From assembly GCA_963830885.1 (NCBI GenBank), contig CAWHOA010000012.1, positions 124,001 to 188,000 on the forward strand: a stretch of DNA of 64,000 bases. Reading direction: 5' to 3'. The position numbers and the translations under genes are program-made. Shown in pieces: positions 7,981 through 17,052 of the stretch. How positions within the stretch are numbered: the stretch's first letter is position 1; each line of letters begins with the position of its first letter. This DNA is from JAIBJN01 sp963830885. GTDB taxonomy: Bacteria > Actinomycetota > Thermoleophilia > Gaiellales > Gaiellaceae. The notes under the pieces are model-generated. The model saw only the letters and a list, made by a program, of their open reading frames with translations. It did not search any database and was not told where the DNA came from.

Positions 7981-8711
7981 ACGTCGCTGCGATCGGTACG
8001 CACGGTCGCCGCGACGACAACCGCAAGCGTCCACGCCGCGAGCACCGCGGCGCCTACGCCCGGGGCGAGGAGGTTCTCGACGGGCTGTCCGGCGAGCGCA
8101 TCGCCGGCCTTGCCCGGCAGATACCGGCCGACCGCCGGTGCGGCCGCGAAGAGTGTGGCGTCGACCAGGAAGGCGTAGGCGACCACGGCGACGACGGCGC
8201 CGACCTGGTTGCGAACCAACGTCCCGATTGCGACGCCGAGCAGCGCGCTGAGTGCGGCGGCGGCGACCGTTCCGCCTGCGAGCGCCGCCAGGTCGGCGCC
8301 CGCCGGGGCGACGTCGATGCCGCGCGCGGCGAGGATCGCGAGGCCTGCCCCGAGCGAGAGGGCCACGCAGGCGACGGCGAAGAGGACGCCGGTGAGCCCG
8401 GCCGCCGCGAGCTTCGCCGCCAGGACGACGCGACGGCGCGGCTGGACCAGCAGCGTCGGGCGAATCGTCCCGTAGCGGAACTCGCTCGTGACGGCGATCA
8501 GGCCGGCGAACGTCGCGAAGAGAACGGCACCGCTGCTCCCCGCACCCAGGAGCGTGACCTGCTGGTCTTCCTGCGCCAGCTCGGCGAGCGTGGACGAGAT
8601 TCCTTCGACAAAGACGCCGAGCAGCGTCAGGCCGGTCGCGGCGAGCAGGAGGAGGCCGATCGTCCGGGTCGTGCGCTGCTTCAGGAGCTCGGAGCGGAGC
8701 TGGGCGATCAC
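7977..8711 (-). CDS. ABC-2 type transporter permease
   Basis: 244 residues, six predicted transmembrane helices. N-terminal cytosolic MIAQLRSELLKQRTTRT, then helices at about 18-36, 60-80, 105-130, 145-165, 172-192 and 215-236; the loop SEFRYGTIRPTLLVQPRRR is typical of ABC-2/CcmB-like permeases of the NatB/BcrB kind. ATGA overlap with the upstream ATPase gene (8708-8711) shows one transcription unit. Exported substrate unknown. Confidence 0.82.
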   Translation of the reverse strand: MIAQLRSELLKQRTTRTIGLLLLAATGLTLLGVFVEGISSTLAELAQEDQQVTLLGAGSSGAVLFATFAGLIAVTSEFRYGTIRPTLLVQPRRRVVLAAKLAAAGLTGVLFAVACVALSLGAGLAILAARGIDVAPAGADLAALAGGTVAAAALSALLGVAIGTLVRNQVGAVVAVVAYAFLVDATLFAAAPAVGRYLPGKAGDALAGQPVENLLAPGVGAAVLAAWTLAVVVAATVRTDRSDV

Positions 8712-9418
8712 GAAGCTCGCTCCGAGGTGAGCTCGAGGAAGGCGTTCTCCAGCGACGACGGCTCGGTGCCGAGCTCCTCGAGGGTCGACTCGGCCACGAG
8801 CCGGCCGCGGTCGATGATCACGACCCGGTCCACGGTCTGGGCGACCTCGGCCAGGTGGTGGCTCGAGACGAGGACGGTGCCGCCCTGCATGGCGAACGCC
8901 CGGAGGGAGTCGCGCAGCCAGCGCACCCCTTCCGGGTCGAGGCCGTTGGCAGGCTCGTCGAGGACGAGGAGCTCCGGGGCGCCGAGGAGCGCGGCCGCGA
9001 GGCCGAGCCGCTGCCGCATGCCGAGCGAATAGCCTCCGGCCCGGCGCTCCGCGGCGCCGGTCAGGTCGACCAGCGCAAGCACCTCATCGACGCGGCTCTG
9101 CGGCACGCCGGCGGCACGAGCCAGGACTCGCAGGTGATCGCGGCCGGTGCGCCCGGGGTGCAGGTCGGATGCCTCGAGCACGGCGCCGACGCGCGCGGCC
9201 GGTTGCTCGAGCTCGGTGAAGGGCCGCCCGAAGACGAGCGCCTGCCCGCGCGTGGGCCGCGCCAGACCGAGCAGCATGCGAAGCGTCGTCGTCTTGCCGG
9301 CTCCGTTCGGGCCGAGGAAGCCGGTGACGCTGCCTGCCTCGAGCTCGAACGACAGGTCGTTCACAGCGGTGAGATCGCCGAAGCGCTTCGTCAGCCCGAC
9401 TGCCGACACGACCGCCAT
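8708..9418 (-). CDS. ABC transporter ATP-binding protein (exporter type)
   Basis: 236 residues, one nucleotide-binding domain: Walker A GPNGAGKTT (about 36-44), signature YSLGMRQRLGLAAALLG, Walker B LLVLDEPANGLDP, H-loop SSHHL. C-terminal tail SSLENAFLELT matches the CcmA/drug-export subfamily in which the ATPase precedes an ABC-2 permease. Start at ATG 9418, where homology begins. Forms an operon with the permease at 7977-8711. Confidence 0.9.
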   Translation of the reverse strand: MAVVSAVGLTKRFGDLTAVNDLSFELEAGSVTGFLGPNGAGKTTTLRMLLGLARPTRGQALVFGRPFTELEQPAARVGAVLEASDLHPGRTGRDHLRVLARAAGVPQSRVDEVLALVDLTGAAERRAGGYSLGMRQRLGLAAALLGAPELLVLDEPANGLDPEGVRWLRDSLRAFAMQGGTVLVSSHHLAEVAQTVDRVVIIDRGRLVAESTLEELGTEPSSLENAFLELTSERAS

Positions 9419-9501
9419 GCCGCCAGGCTCGCGCACGCCCGGCGTCGGGGCATCGGCAGAAGGCCGCCGCGCTCGTGCGGTCTTTCCGCAGGCCTTCGGA
9501 G

Positions 9502-10508
9502 CTACGAGATGACGTCCGCGCCGCAGCCGTGCACGAGCGCCGCGCGCACGTCGCCGGGCTCGACTCCCGCGAGCGAAGGGTGCCCGAGGTCGACCTCGAC
9601 CTCCGGCCACGCGTCGAGCCCGAGTGCATGCGCGCCGGCGGTCGAGCCGATCGCGAGCAGCTGGTCCACCCCGATCACGTTCCGACGCAGCTCCTGCCGG
9701 CGCGCCGTCCCCTCCAGCTCGCGCAGCTCCTCGAGCGGGTCGATGCGGACGTTCGAGTCCGAGCCGATGCAGAGCGGGATCCCGCGCTCGAGCAGGCCGG
9801 CGAGCGGGGGGAAGCCGTCGCCGAGGTTGGCTTCGGTGGTGGGGCAGAGGCAGACGCCCGCACCGTGCTCGGCCAGCAGGTCGAGCTCGGAGTCGTCGGC
9901 GTGCGTCGCGTGAACGACGGTCGTGCGCGGGCCCAGGCACCCGGTCTCGGCGAGAAGCGCGATCGGGCGGAGACCGTGCTCGGCGAGACACTCCTCGATC
10001 TCCCGCGGCTGCTCGTCCGCGTGGACGTGGAGGACGAGGCCCTCGCGCTCGGCATAGCGGCCGATCTCCTCGAGCCAGTCGCGGGAGCAGGCGCGGACGG
10101 AGTGGGGGGCGAGCCCGACCCGCGCGCCGGACGTCCGCAGCGACTCGACCTGGCGCAGGTAGTCGGCCGGCGATTCCTGCCGGAACCGGTCGAGGCCGCC
10201 GCGCCCGTAGGCGGCGAGCAGGAGCACGAGCTCGATGCCCGCCTCACGAGCGGCCTCGACCGCGGCCTCCGCCTCCGCGAAGCCGACGTAGTGGAACTCG
10301 CCGACCGCGTGTACCCGGCCGCCCGCATCTCCGCGTACGTCGCCGCGTAGCTCGAACGGACGTGGCCCGGTGCCAGGCACTCGGCCACGTCCAGCATGGA
10401 CTCGCGCCAGGCCCAGAAGTCCCCGCCCTCGACCTTCCCGCGGAGCGCGCGCTGGAAGGCGTGGCTGTGTGCGTTCACGAAGCCGGGAAGCCGAAGCCGA
10501 GCCTGCAT
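9502..10508 (-). pseudogene. hutF: Formiminoglutamate deiminase-like amidohydrolase, frameshifted
   Basis: Metal-dependent amidohydrolase/cytosine-deaminase family. The N-terminal part from ATG 10508 reads RLPGFVNAHSHAFQRAL (HxH metal ligands) and continues to MRAAGYT; the rest lies in another frame from AVGEFHYVGFAEAEAA, through LHVHADEQPREIEEC, VVHATHADD and GIPLCIGSDSN (the late Asp ligand), to the stop at 9502. Adding one base near 10305-10312 restores 335 residues. The HSHAFQR and HADEQ motifs fit HutF (N-formimino-glutamate to N-formylglutamate), but the usual N-terminal beta-sandwich segment is absent. No other hut gene is nearby. Either a real frameshift or a base-call error. Confidence 0.7.
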
Positions 10509-10515
10509 CGCGGCG

Positions 10516-10525
10516 ACGTTACCAT
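10516..10525. promoter_or_regulatory. Overlapping divergent -10 boxes
   Basis: Minus-strand TAACGT (10516-10521) lies 7 nt before ATG 10508; plus-strand TACCAT (10520-10525) lies 11 nt before ATG 10537. The boxes share two bases, so the two divergent genes would compete for polymerase. This also supports the short start of the hydrolase. Confidence 0.45.
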
Positions 10526-10536
10526 TCGGTCCGAGC

Positions 10537-11088
10537 ATGGCGACACGCGTGGTCTCCGCACCGCTGGCACAGCTGCCCAACGCGCTCACGGTCCTGCGCC
10601 TCATCGCCATCCCGGTGTTCGTCGTGCTGCTCCTGCGGACGGACGGACAGGGGAGCTACGCGCTCGCCGCCCTCTTCGCAGCGGCCGCTCTCACCGACCA
10701 GGTCGACGGCTACCTCGCGCGCCGCTGGCACGTCGAGTCCGAGTTCGGCAAGTTCGCCGACCCGCTTGCCGACCGCCTGATGATCGACGCAGCCGTGCTC
10801 CTGCTCTGCGTCGACGGCCGCCTGCCGTGGCTGGCGCTCGCCATCGTGCTCGGCCGCGACGCCCTCCTGATCGGCGGCTTCGGGCTCGTCAAGGACCGCG
10901 GCTACGACTTCTCGGTCTCGACGCTCGGCAAGGCCTCGACCTGGGTGCTCTACGCGGCCATCACCGGCGTCATCGCCTCCGACGAGGGCACGGCCTGGCC
11001 GCTCTGGCTCTTCTGGATCGGCGTCGGGCTGGCCGTGGTGGCCGCGGTGTTCTACGTCGCGCGGGCGCTGAGGGCGGTGGAGCGATGA
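10537..11088 (+). CDS. CDP-alcohol phosphatidyltransferase (PgsA/CdsA-pathway type)
   Basis: 183 residues, integral membrane. Contains the full family motif D-x2-DG-x2-AR-x8-G-x3-D-x3-D as TDQVDGYLARRW...FGKFADPLADR (about residues 52-78), whose Asp residues bind Mg2+ and CDP-diacylglycerol. Six hydrophobic helices. Starts near LPNALTVLRLIAIPVFVVLL, the usual first amphipathic/TM segment of PgsA-like enzymes. Makes phosphatidylglycerophosphate, phosphatidylinositol phosphate or a related lipid; which alcohol is used cannot be read. ATGA overlap with the downstream nucleotidyltransferase gene. Confidence 0.85.
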   Translation: MATRVVSAPLAQLPNALTVLRLIAIPVFVVLLLRTDGQGSYALAALFAAAALTDQVDGYLARRWHVESEFGKFADPLADRLMIDAAVLLLCVDGRLPWLALAIVLGRDALLIGGFGLVKDRGYDFSVSTLGKASTWVLYAAITGVIASDEGTAWPLWLFWIGVGLAVVAAVFYVARALRAVER

Positions 11089-13600
11089 AGGCCGTCGTCA
11101 TGGCCGGCGGGGAAGGCACGCGCCTGCGCCCGCTGACCTCGAACCAGCCGAAGCCGATGGTGCCGATCGTCGGCAAGCCCTGCATGGAGCACATCCTCGA
11201 CCTGCTGCGGGAGCACGGCTTCGACGACGTCATCGTCACGCTCGCGTTCATGCCGCAGGCCATCCGCGGGTACTTCGGCGACGGCGAGGCCTACGGCGTC
11301 TCCGTCCGCTACTCGGTGGAGGAGTCGCCCGCGGGCACGGCCGGCTCCGTGAAGCTCGCCGAGGAGGCCCTGGACGAGACGTTCCTCGTCATCTCCGGCG
11401 ACGCGCTCTGCGACATCGACCTCGGCGCCCTCGTCCGCTTCCACAAGGAGAAGGGCGCCATGGTCACCATCGGCCTGAAGAGCGTCCCCAACCCGCTCGA
11501 GTTCGGGATCGTCGTCACCGACGAGGACGGCCGCATCGAGCGCTTCCTGGAGAAGCCCTCGTGGGGGCAGGTCTTCACCGACACGATCAACACCGGCATC
11601 TACGTCCTCGAGCCGGAGGTCCTGCGTCACGTCCCGGTGGACACGCCCTACGACTTCTCGAAGGAGCTGTTCCCGCTCCTGCTCGAGATGGGGCGGCCGC
11701 TCTACGGCTATGTCTGCGAGGGCTACTGGCAGGACATCGGCAACCTCGACCAGTACCGGCAGGCGAACTTCGACGCGCTGGACGAGAAGGTACGCCTCAG
11801 CATCCCCGGCATCCGCCTCCGCGGCAACGTCTGGGTGGGGGAGGGGGTCGGCCTCGAGGACCTCGAGGCGGTGGAGGCGCCCGCGTTCATCGGCAACTAC
11901 TGCCGGATCGCGCCGCGCGCCTCGGTGGGGCCCTACTCGGTGCTGATGCCGAGCGTGACGCTCGGGGACCACGCCCGCACCGCTCGCTCGGTCGTGGACT
12001 CCTCGACCTCGATCGGCCGCAGCTCCGTCGTCGAGGGCGCGATCGTCGGCCGCGCCTGCGACCTGCGCCCGCACGCGCGCCTGCACGAGGGCGTGGCGGT
12101 CGGCGACAACTGCACGATCGGCGAGGAGAGCGTCGTCATGCCCGGCGTGCGCATCTATCCGTTCAAGGAGGTCGAGTCGGGGTCCCTCGTCGACCGGAAC
12201 CTCATCTGGGAGTCGCGCCTCTCCTCGCGCCTGATCGGGCTGGATGGCGTCTCCGGCCGGATCGACGTCGACCTCACGCCCGAGACGGCCCTCCGGCTCG
12301 GCCTCGCCCTCGGGACCGCGCTCGACCGCGGCGACCGGGTGGTCACGAGCCGAGCCGCGTCCGCGTCGTGCCGGCTGATCCGCCGCGCGCTCCTCGCCGG
12401 CGTCAACTCGGCCGGCGTGCACGCGACCGACCTGCAGGTGATGCCGTCGGCCGTCAACCGCCACTTCCTGAAGACCGAGGGCTTCGACGCGGGCATCCAC
12501 GTCCAGCCGAGCCCGAACGACCCCGAGGTCGTCCAGATCCGCATCTTCGAGCCGCCCGGAACGCCGGCGACGCCCGCGCTCGTCAAGGAGATCGACAAGC
12601 ACTTCTCGCGCCAGGAGTTCCGGCGGGCGTCCTGGGGCGAGGTGGGGGAGATCAGCTACTCCGCGCGCACGGCGGAGACCTACGTCCAGGACCTCGTCGC
12701 CGCGCTCGACGCGCGGCGATTCGCAAGCGCGGCTTCCGCATCGTCGTCGACTACGCGTTCTCGGCGGCCTCTCTGGTGCTCCCGCAGGTCCTCGGCGCGC
12801 TCGACGTCGAGGCGGTGTCCTCGCACGCCTACGTCAGCGAGCGCCGGCAGGCGGGCGAGACGGCCACGCTGGCCGAGTCGCTGGGGCAGGCGAAGCGGCT
12901 CGTCGAGGCAGTCGGCGCCGACCTGGGCGCGGTGCTCGACCCGGGCGCGGAGCGCATCTTCCTGATCGACGACAAGGCCCGCGAGGTGCCCGTCGAGCAG
13001 GAGCTGCTGCTCTTCCTGCGCCTGCTCGCCTCGGACGGCAAGCGGGGTCGCCTGGCCTTCCCGACGACGGTGACGAGCCTCGTCGAGCAGCTCGTCGAGG
13101 GCACTGAGCTCGAGGTCGAGCGGACGCCGCACTCGCTCTCCGCGTTGACGATGGCGGCGGCCGGGGACGGGGTCATCTTCGCCGGCTCGGTGGGCGGCGG
13201 CTTCGTCTTCCCGGAGTTCGTGCCCGCCTACGACGGCATGGCGAGCCTCTGCAAGCTCCTGGAGCTGCTCGCGCCGATGGATCGGCCTCTCTCGGAGATC
13301 GTCGGCGACCTTCCCGAGTCGGCCGTCGTCCACCGCCAGGTCCGCTGTCCGTGGGCCCGCAAGGGCGCCGTCATGCGCATCCTCACCGAGCGGACGAAGG
13401 GCATGGACGTCGACGTCACCGACGGGATCAAGGTGTACGACCAGCGCGGCTGGGCGCAGGTGCTGCCCGATCCGGACGAGCCGCTCGTCCACATCTTCGC
13501 GGAGGGGAGGACGCCCGCAGACAGCGCGTCGCTCGAGGCCGAGTTCCAGGGGCTGGTCGAGGAGATCGTGGCCCGGGAGGACGAGGCCGAAGAGCTCTGA
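11085..13600 (+). pseudogene. Fused mannose-1-phosphate guanylyltransferase / phosphomannomutase, frameshifted
   Basis: Three parts: nucleotidyltransferase (residues about 1-235; MAGGEGTRLRPLTSNQPKPM, ISGDALCDIDLG, INTGIYVLEPE), left-handed beta-helix acyl-/hexapeptide repeats (about 250-370), and a phosphohexomutase-like region (about 390-830; LTPETALRLGLALGTALDRG, SASCRLIRRALLAGVNSAGV, later FRIVVDYAFSAASLVLP and a C-terminal substrate domain). It would interconvert mannose-6-P and mannose-1-P and make GDP-mannose. The reading frame breaks near 12705-12722: one extra base gives a continuous 838-residue protein of normal family length. The classical TASHNP phosphoserine loop is not seen. ATGA-coupled to the lipid gene upstream, suggesting glycolipid (mannoside) synthesis. 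Confidence 0.8.
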
Positions 13601-13634
13601 ACCCGGCTCGAGGAGCTAAACCCTCAAGTCGAGG

Positions 13635-13663
13635 TTGACCGTTCGGCGGCGTGCTGGTTTACT
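13635..13663 (+). promoter_or_regulatory. Candidate sigma-70 promoter of the rsiG-like operon
   Basis: TTGACC (13635-13640), 17-nt spacer, TTTACT (13658-13663); start would be near 13670, about 33 nt before the GTG at 13703. The -10 is weak. Confidence 0.4.
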
Positions 13664-13702
13664 GTGTGGTCGCCCGCCGTCCCCGATTCCTGGAGTTGCT
13701 GC

Positions 13703-13978
13703 GTGGAAGCCCTTCCTGACCTTGGCACCCTGTCCGACCAGGAGCTGCGCGACCTCATCCGCGAGCTGATGGTCGAGGAGCACAAAGTGTCCTACGAGCG
13801 CCGGCTCCTGCACGGGAAGATCGACATCCTGCGCGCGGAGCTGCAGGCGCGCCTGCAGAAGCAGGTGGGGGAGGTCGACAGCCCCCTCCACGAGATCGAC
13901 GTCGACAAGCTCGCGGCGATCCTCGCTGCGAAGGGGCCTCCCCCGACGGACGAGGAGCTCGGCGCGGCGGAGCGGTGA
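13703..13978 (+). CDS. rsiG: RsiG-like c-di-GMP-binding anti-sigma protein
   Basis: 91 residues; GTG start with GGAG 8 nt upstream. An antiparallel coiled-coil-type protein whose first long helix contains E26-x3-S30-x2-R33-x3-H37-x3-D41, within EEHKVSYERRLLHGKID. This is the c-di-GMP-binding motif E(x3)S(x2)R(x3)Q(x3)D of RsiG except for His in place of Gln. Streptomyces RsiG carries two such motifs and, with c-di-GMP, holds the sporulation sigma factor WhiG; Rubrobacter RsiG has one motif and works as a homodimer, as would be expected here. Only one motif is visible. No WhiG-type sigma gene is in the window. First gene of an operon; its stop overlaps the FHA gene (GTGA). Confidence 0.72.
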   Translation: MEALPDLGTLSDQELRDLIRELMVEEHKVSYERRLLHGKIDILRAELQARLQKQVGEVDSPLHEIDVDKLAAILAAKGPPPTDEELGAAER

Positions 13979-14442
13979 CCTACGTCCACTGCCCCGAATG
14001 CGGCTTCCAGAATCCGGAGGCCGCGAACTACTGCTCGAAGTGCGGCGCTCTGCTCATCCGCGACGAGCAGGGAGCGCACACGACCATGAGCTTCGTCCCC
14101 GAGGAAGAGGCCGAGGACGAGAGCCTGTCGCTCGACACCCTCCGCATCGAGGGCCCGGCGCTCGTCGTGCGGGCGGGGGGCGGGCGGGCCGGCGAGACCT
14201 TCGCGCTCGAGCACGACCGCACCTCGCTCGGCCGCGGGCCCGAGTGCGAGGTGTTCCTCGACGACGTGACCGTGTCACGGCGCCACTCCGTGATCACGCG
14301 CGGCCCTGACGGCTTCACGCTCCACGACGAAGGCAGCCTCAACGGGACGTATGTGAACCGCCGCCGGGTCGAGAGCGCGAAGCTCGAGGACGGCGACGAG
14401 GTGCAGATCGGCAAGTACAAGCTCACGTTCCTGGAGAGCTGA
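13975..14442 (+). CDS. Zinc-ribbon FHA-domain protein, GarA/OdhI-like
   Basis: 155 residues. N-terminal zinc ribbon CPECG (6-10) and CSKCG (20-24), linker with HTTMSF at 35-40 where GarA/OdhI has its ETTS phosphorylation site, then an FHA domain about 70-150 (SLGRGPECEVFLDDVTVSRRH, DEGSLNGTYVNRR, GDEVQIGKYKLTFLE). The FHA core is very close to GarA/OdhI, the phospho-switch that inhibits 2-oxoglutarate dehydrogenase in actinobacteria, but those lack a zinc ribbon. GTG start overlaps the previous stop; its own stop overlaps the next ATG. The order FHA protein then MerR-like FtsR is conserved in actinobacteria. Confidence 0.85.
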   Translation: MTYVHCPECGFQNPEAANYCSKCGALLIRDEQGAHTTMSFVPEEEAEDESLSLDTLRIEGPALVVRAGGGRAGETFALEHDRTSLGRGPECEVFLDDVTVSRRHSVITRGPDGFTLHDEGSLNGTYVNRRRVESAKLEDGDEVQIGKYKLTFLES

Positions 14443-15137
14443 TGGCCACAGCTACGACCGATATCGGGCCCGGGCGGCCGCTCACGATCGGAGCGGTCTG
14501 CAGCCGGCTCCGGGACGAGTTCCCCGACATCTCGATCTCGAAGATCCGCTACCTCGAGGACCAGGGCCTGCTCGCCCCGCGGCGGACGCAGGGCGGCTAC
14601 CGGCTCTACTCCGAGGAGGACGTCGAGCGGCTGGAGACGATCCTGCGCCTGCAGCGCGACGAGTTCCTCCCGCTCCGCGTCATCCGCCAGGAGCTGGCCG
14701 CGGGCGCCCCCCGCCAGCGCCAGCGGGCGCGGTCGGCCGGCCTGCAGGTTCCCGAGGACGAGGTCGACCTCGCCACGCTCTGCGAGCGCGCCGGCGTGGA
14801 CGCCGCGTTCGTCCGCGACCTGGAGGAGTACGGGCTCGTCGAGCCGCGCGCGACCGACGGCGACAAGCGCTACCCCGAGCGGGACGTCGACGTCGCGGCC
14901 GCCTGCGCACGCCTCGCGCGCTACGGCGTCGCCCCGCGGAACCTCGCCACCTTCAGGCGCTGGGCCGACAACGAGGCCGACCTGCTGGAGCGGATCGTCG
15001 CCCCCGAGCTCCGCTCGCCGAACCCGGAAAAGCGCCACGCGGGCCTCGAGAGCCTGGAGAACCTCGCCGCGCTCTCGCAGGAGCTCTCGAACCTCCTCTT
15101 CTGGCGCGCCCTCCGGGGTATCGTCCCCCGGTCGTGA
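14442..15137 (+). CDS. ftsR: MerR-family regulator, FtsR-like
   Basis: 231 residues. N-terminal MerR winged helix (about 15-80): LTIGAVCSRLRDEFPDISIS, then KIRYLEDQGLLAPRRTQGGYR and VERLETILRLQRDEFLPLRV. Second half has another HTH-like segment (LATLCERAGVDAAFVRDLEE) and a helical C-terminus. This matches FtsR, the activator of ftsZ in Corynebacterium, found directly after the GarA/OdhI gene. Overlaps the FHA gene by 1 nt and apt by 4 nt, so it is translationally coupled to both. Confidence 0.8.
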   Translation: MATATTDIGPGRPLTIGAVCSRLRDEFPDISISKIRYLEDQGLLAPRRTQGGYRLYSEEDVERLETILRLQRDEFLPLRVIRQELAAGAPRQRQRARSAGLQVPEDEVDLATLCERAGVDAAFVRDLEEYGLVEPRATDGDKRYPERDVDVAAACARLARYGVAPRNLATFRRWADNEADLLERIVAPELRSPNPEKRHAGLESLENLAALSQELSNLLFWRALRGIVPRS

Positions 15138-15658
15138 CCGTCGACCTCGCCGCCAAGATCCGAGACATCCCGGACTTCCCGAAGCGCGGGATCGTCTTCA
15201 AGGACATCATGCCGCTGCTCGCGGACCCCGAGGCCCTCCACGAGACCGTCGAGCAGCTGGCCGCGTTCGCCGAGCCGCGCAAGCCTGACGTCGTTCTCGG
15301 CGCCGAGGCGAGGGGGTTCATCCTCGGCGCCGCGCTCGCCTACCGGCTCGGCTGCGGCTTCGTGGCGGCCCGGAAGCCCGGGAAGCTCCCCTGGCGGACG
15401 ATCAGCGCCAAGTACGCGCTCGAGTACGGCTTCGACGCGCTCGAGCTGCACGCCGACGCGATCTCGGGCGGCGCCCGCGTGCTGATCCACGACGACCTGC
15501 TGGCGACCGGCGGGACTGCCAAGGCGAAGATCGACCTCGTCGAGCAGCTCGGCGGCACCGTCGTCGGCCTCGCGTTCGTGATCGAGCTGGAGTTCCTGAA
15601 CGGCCGCGAGAAGCTCGGCGGCTACGACACCTGCTCGCTGATTCAATACTCGGAGTAG
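15134..15658 (+). CDS. apt: Adenine phosphoribosyltransferase
   Basis: 174 residues, typical length. Converts adenine and PRPP to AMP. Seen: IPDFPKRGIVFKDIMPLLAD near the N-terminus, VLGAEARGFILGAALAYRLG, the flexible-loop region RKPGKLPWRTISAKYALEYG, and the PRPP-binding motif VLIHDDLLATGGTAKAKI. GTG start at 15134 in a GTGA overlap with the ftsR-like gene. It can salvage the adenine released by purine nucleoside breakdown. Confidence 0.95.
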   Translation: MTVDLAAKIRDIPDFPKRGIVFKDIMPLLADPEALHETVEQLAAFAEPRKPDVVLGAEARGFILGAALAYRLGCGFVAARKPGKLPWRTISAKYALEYGFDALELHADAISGGARVLIHDDLLATGGTAKAKIDLVEQLGGTVVGLAFVIELEFLNGREKLGGYDTCSLIQYSE

Positions 15659-15706
15659 GGAGTACGGGGGCGCGTCCTCCGTGCCGATACATAATCAGGT
15701 TCTCGG

Positions 15707-16309
15707 ATGTACGACCAGCTCACCGGCCGCTACACGTTCGCGTGTCCGGCGCGAGGCGAGGTCAGGGTCCCGCTCTCGCGCTTCCGCGTCCTCGAGCGCC
15801 TGCCCGGAGCGGCTCATCCGGCGGTGTTCAAGATCACGTTCGCCTGCGACTGCGGCGGCGAGCACGACGGGCTGGTGACCCACGACGAGCTCGACTGGGC
15901 GCCGCTCGCCGGCTCCGACTCGACGTTCCTCAACCTGATGACCGCCCGCGTGGAGTCGGCCGCGCTCGAGCTGCTCGACCTCGCGGCACGGCGGATCCAG
16001 TCGGGGGAGTGGCCCTGGAGCTTCTTCTGCTACCCGGAGGAGCGTCCGCGGCCCGTGACGCCGTCCGCTTTCCGGCTCCTCGCGGACGGCGAGGCCGAGT
16101 TGGGCCTCGCCGTCGAGTGCCCGACGTGCGCGCACACGAGCGTGAACGTGGTCAGCCGCGAGCACGTCGACGTCCCGTTCTACAACGACCGCCGCGTGGG
16201 CGTCGTCGAGCACATCTTCGTGCGCGACCGCGAGCGGGCGCTCGCGGCCTTCCGGGACGAGCTCTTCTCGGGCGCATTCGACGCCGGCCGGCGCGACCTC
16301 GCCGCCTAG
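15707..16309 (+). CDS. Conserved hypothetical protein with paired Cys motifs
   Basis: 200 residues, soluble, no recognised domain. Cysteines cluster as FACP (13-15 region), CDCGG (about 46-50) and CPTCAHT (about 139-145), which could form zinc-binding sites. A middle helix LLDLAARRIQSG and WPWSFFCYPEERPRP separate the two halves, which may be tandem beta-rich domains. A CATAAT box ends 11 nt before the ATG at 15707, suggesting a very short or absent leader and an own promoter. Function unknown. Confidence 0.75.
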   Translation: MYDQLTGRYTFACPARGEVRVPLSRFRVLERLPGAAHPAVFKITFACDCGGEHDGLVTHDELDWAPLAGSDSTFLNLMTARVESAALELLDLAARRIQSGEWPWSFFCYPEERPRPVTPSAFRLLADGEAELGLAVECPTCAHTSVNVVSREHVDVPFYNDRRVGVVEHIFVRDRERALAAFRDELFSGAFDAGRRDLAA

Positions 16310-16378
16310 CGACGGGGATTACTCGTCGGGCCGGCCGGGCACACTCTGGACGTACCCGACCAGAGAGGTGACGCAAGC

Positions 16379-16987
16379 ATGGCGCAATTGCGACAGAACG
16401 ACGACACCGTGCGGACCGAGACGGTCGAGCGAACCGAGCACGTCTGGAGCGGCCCCCCCGTCGTCCGGGGGCTGACGACGCTCCTTTGCGTCGCGATCGC
16501 GGGCTTCCTCGTCTGGCTGGCCTCCGAGTTCGACCTGGGCTCCACCGGCGAGTACTGGGCGGCCATGGGGATCCTGGCCGGCGCGGGGGCGGTCCTGGGC
16601 CTCTCGCAGCTCCTCGGCGGCTGGACGAAGTGGGGGGCGCCGACGATCAGCCTTGGGGTGTTTCTCCTCGCCTTCGTGCCCACGCTCGTCGCGGTCGGAG
16701 GCATCCTCGTGGCGACGCGGCCGACCGGCACGGACGAGGGCGAGGATGTCGCCGGCTGGATCCGCGACATCGGGCTCGGCGGGCTCGCGGAGAACCTGTT
16801 CGTGTTCCAGGGCGTGCTCGCCTTCGGCCTCGGGGTCGTCTTCGCGTTCACGTTCGACACTCGCGGGCCGCGGATGCGCACGGTCGAGCGCGACACGGAG
16901 GTCGTCGACGAGGAGGTCCACGACTACCGCGACGAGACGGCCGTCGAGGAGGACGAGACGGTCGTGGTGCACCGCGTTCCCCAGTGA
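16379..16987 (+). CDS. Hypothetical membrane protein with charged tail
   Basis: 202 residues. Short acidic/polar N-terminus, then four hydrophobic helices (about 32-50, 58-78, 85-106, 136-158) and a highly acidic cytosolic tail (DTEVVDEEVHDYRDETAVEE). GGTGACGCAAGC precedes the ATG. No homology recognised; the long Glu/Asp-rich tail may bind cations or a partner protein. Confidence 0.75.
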   Translation: MAQLRQNDDTVRTETVERTEHVWSGPPVVRGLTTLLCVAIAGFLVWLASEFDLGSTGEYWAAMGILAGAGAVLGLSQLLGGWTKWGAPTISLGVFLLAFVPTLVAVGGILVATRPTGTDEGEDVAGWIRDIGLGGLAENLFVFQGVLAFGLGVVFAFTFDTRGPRMRTVERDTEVVDEEVHDYRDETAVEEDETVVVHRVPQ

Positions 16988-17052
16988 CCTGCCCTACACC
17001 CTCGCGCCAGGGATGAGCGGGCCGTAGGCCCCCGCCGATACCAGGAGGAGCC

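Noticed and set aside
5629..8034. 801-residue minus-strand open frame
   Set aside because: Antisense to the transglycosylase, RTX-like and proC genes; composition is low-complexity His/Arg/Asp and shows no domain.
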